In this document: piece after piece, positions 4,860-5,259 of the stretch
How positions within the stretch are numbered: the first letter of the stretch is position 1
Layout: each line of letters starts with the position of its first letter
Assembly: GCA_902783395.1 (NCBI GenBank)
Contig: CACZRA010000385.1
Coordinates: 1 to 5,259, forward strand
From: an uncultured Lachnospiraceae bacterium
Lineage (GTDB): Bacteria > Bacillota > Clostridia > Lachnospirales > Lachnospiraceae
DNA: 5,259 bases
Direction of reading: 5' to 3'
The notes under the pieces: model-generated
Databases searched by the model: none
Told to the model about the DNA's origin: nothing
Seen by the model: only the letters and a program-made list of their open reading frames with translations
Made by a program: the position numbers and the translations under genes

Positions 4860-5259
4860 ATGAAGATAGCAAATGATTTAAGCGGGCTGAATAATGCAAG
4901 GATGCTGCAGACCTCTCAGAAAGCACAGGCTAAATCCATGGAAAAGCTGGCATCGGGGAATAAGATAAACAGATCTGCCGATGATGCTGCCGGGCTTTCC
5001 ATTTCAGAGAAAATGCTGAAACAGATACAGGGTATAAATAAAGCGATCGATAATTCGAGCGACGGTATGTCCATGGTCAATACGGCAGACGGAGCCATGG
5101 ATGAGATGGGAGGAATGCTGCAGAGGCTGAATGAGCTTGCTCTTCAGGGATCCAACGGCACTCTTTCCGCGGATGACAGAAGCGCAATCAATGCGGAAGC
5201 CGGACAGCTCCTTTCGGATATAAACAGAGTCAGCGGCAGTACGACCTTCAATGAGATGC
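4860..5259 (+). CDS. hag: Flagellin, N-terminal part
   Basis: Flagellin is the filament subunit, exported by the flagellar type III system with FliS as chaperone. The gene runs off the window, leaving 133 complete codons. The N-terminal coiled-coil domain is typical: KSMEKLASGNKINRSADDAAGL (residues 25-46), SISEKM, DGMSMVNTADGAMDEM (69-83 region), LQRLNELALQGSNGT (87-101) and DINRVSGSTTFNEM (120-133). R89, L93 and E113 occupy the positions of Salmonella FliC R90, L94 and E114, the main TLR5 contact residues. The opening MKIANDLSGLNNARML departs from the usual MKI-N-N-x-S-A-x-N-A. No cysteine is seen. ATG 4860 has an AAAGGAG ribosome site (4847-4853) six bases upstream, within a possible three-pair stem TGA-AAGGAG-TCA. 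A FlgL-like protein is excluded by the residue 25-101 signature. The symbol follows Bacillus usage; fliC is equivalent. Confidence 0.93.
   Translation, partial: MKIANDLSGLNNARMLQTSQKAQAKSMEKLASGNKINRSADDAAGLSISEKMLKQIQGINKAIDNSSDGMSMVNTADGAMDEMGGMLQRLNELALQGSNGTLSADDRSAINAEAGQLLSDINRVSGSTTFNEM

Overview
This window is a late-flagellar gene cluster from a motile Gram-positive anaerobe. The adjacent fliW-csrA pair, strong GGAGG-type ribosome binding sites, frequent ATA (Ile) and AGA/AGG (Arg) codons, and clostridial-looking FliD, FliS and flagellin proteins suggest Bacillota, class Clostridia, probably Lachnospiraceae. The family-level placement is inference. All genes are on the + strand.

Layout. 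At 1-450 is the 3' end of flgL (hook-filament junction protein). Next come fliW (564-1049) and csrA (1053-1274), only three bases apart and closed by a strong intrinsic terminator (1288-1323). A second unit starts at a near-consensus sigma-28 (FliA/SigD) promoter (1343-1369) and runs through flaG (1453-1905) and fliD (1921-3639, filament cap) to a long-loop hairpin terminator (3660-3707). The 174-base fliD-fliS gap is unusually structured, with nested inverted repeats and a sigma-28-like -10. It is followed by fliS (3814-4215, flagellin chaperone) and a 158-aa helical FlgN-like protein (4255-4731), probably another export chaperone. After a 128-base regulatory gap with promoter-like and hairpin elements, a flagellin gene (4860 onward) runs off the end of the window.

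How the parts fit. FlgL joins hook to filament, FliD caps the filament and flagellin builds it. FliS guards flagellin before export, and the FlgN-like protein probably guards FlgK/FlgL. FliW and CsrA form the known Gram-positive partner switch: free flagellin sequesters FliW, which releases CsrA to repress flagellin translation. The gene content is conventional. What deserves a second look is regulatory: a good CsrA-consensus match over the flaG ribosome binding site, a shared hairpin tip near flaG and fliS, the nested inverted repeats before fliS, and an attenuator-like arrangement of mutually exclusive stems in the flagellin leader. No mobile element, CRISPR array, tRNA or rRNA was seen, and no gene-free stretch exceeds 300 bases.
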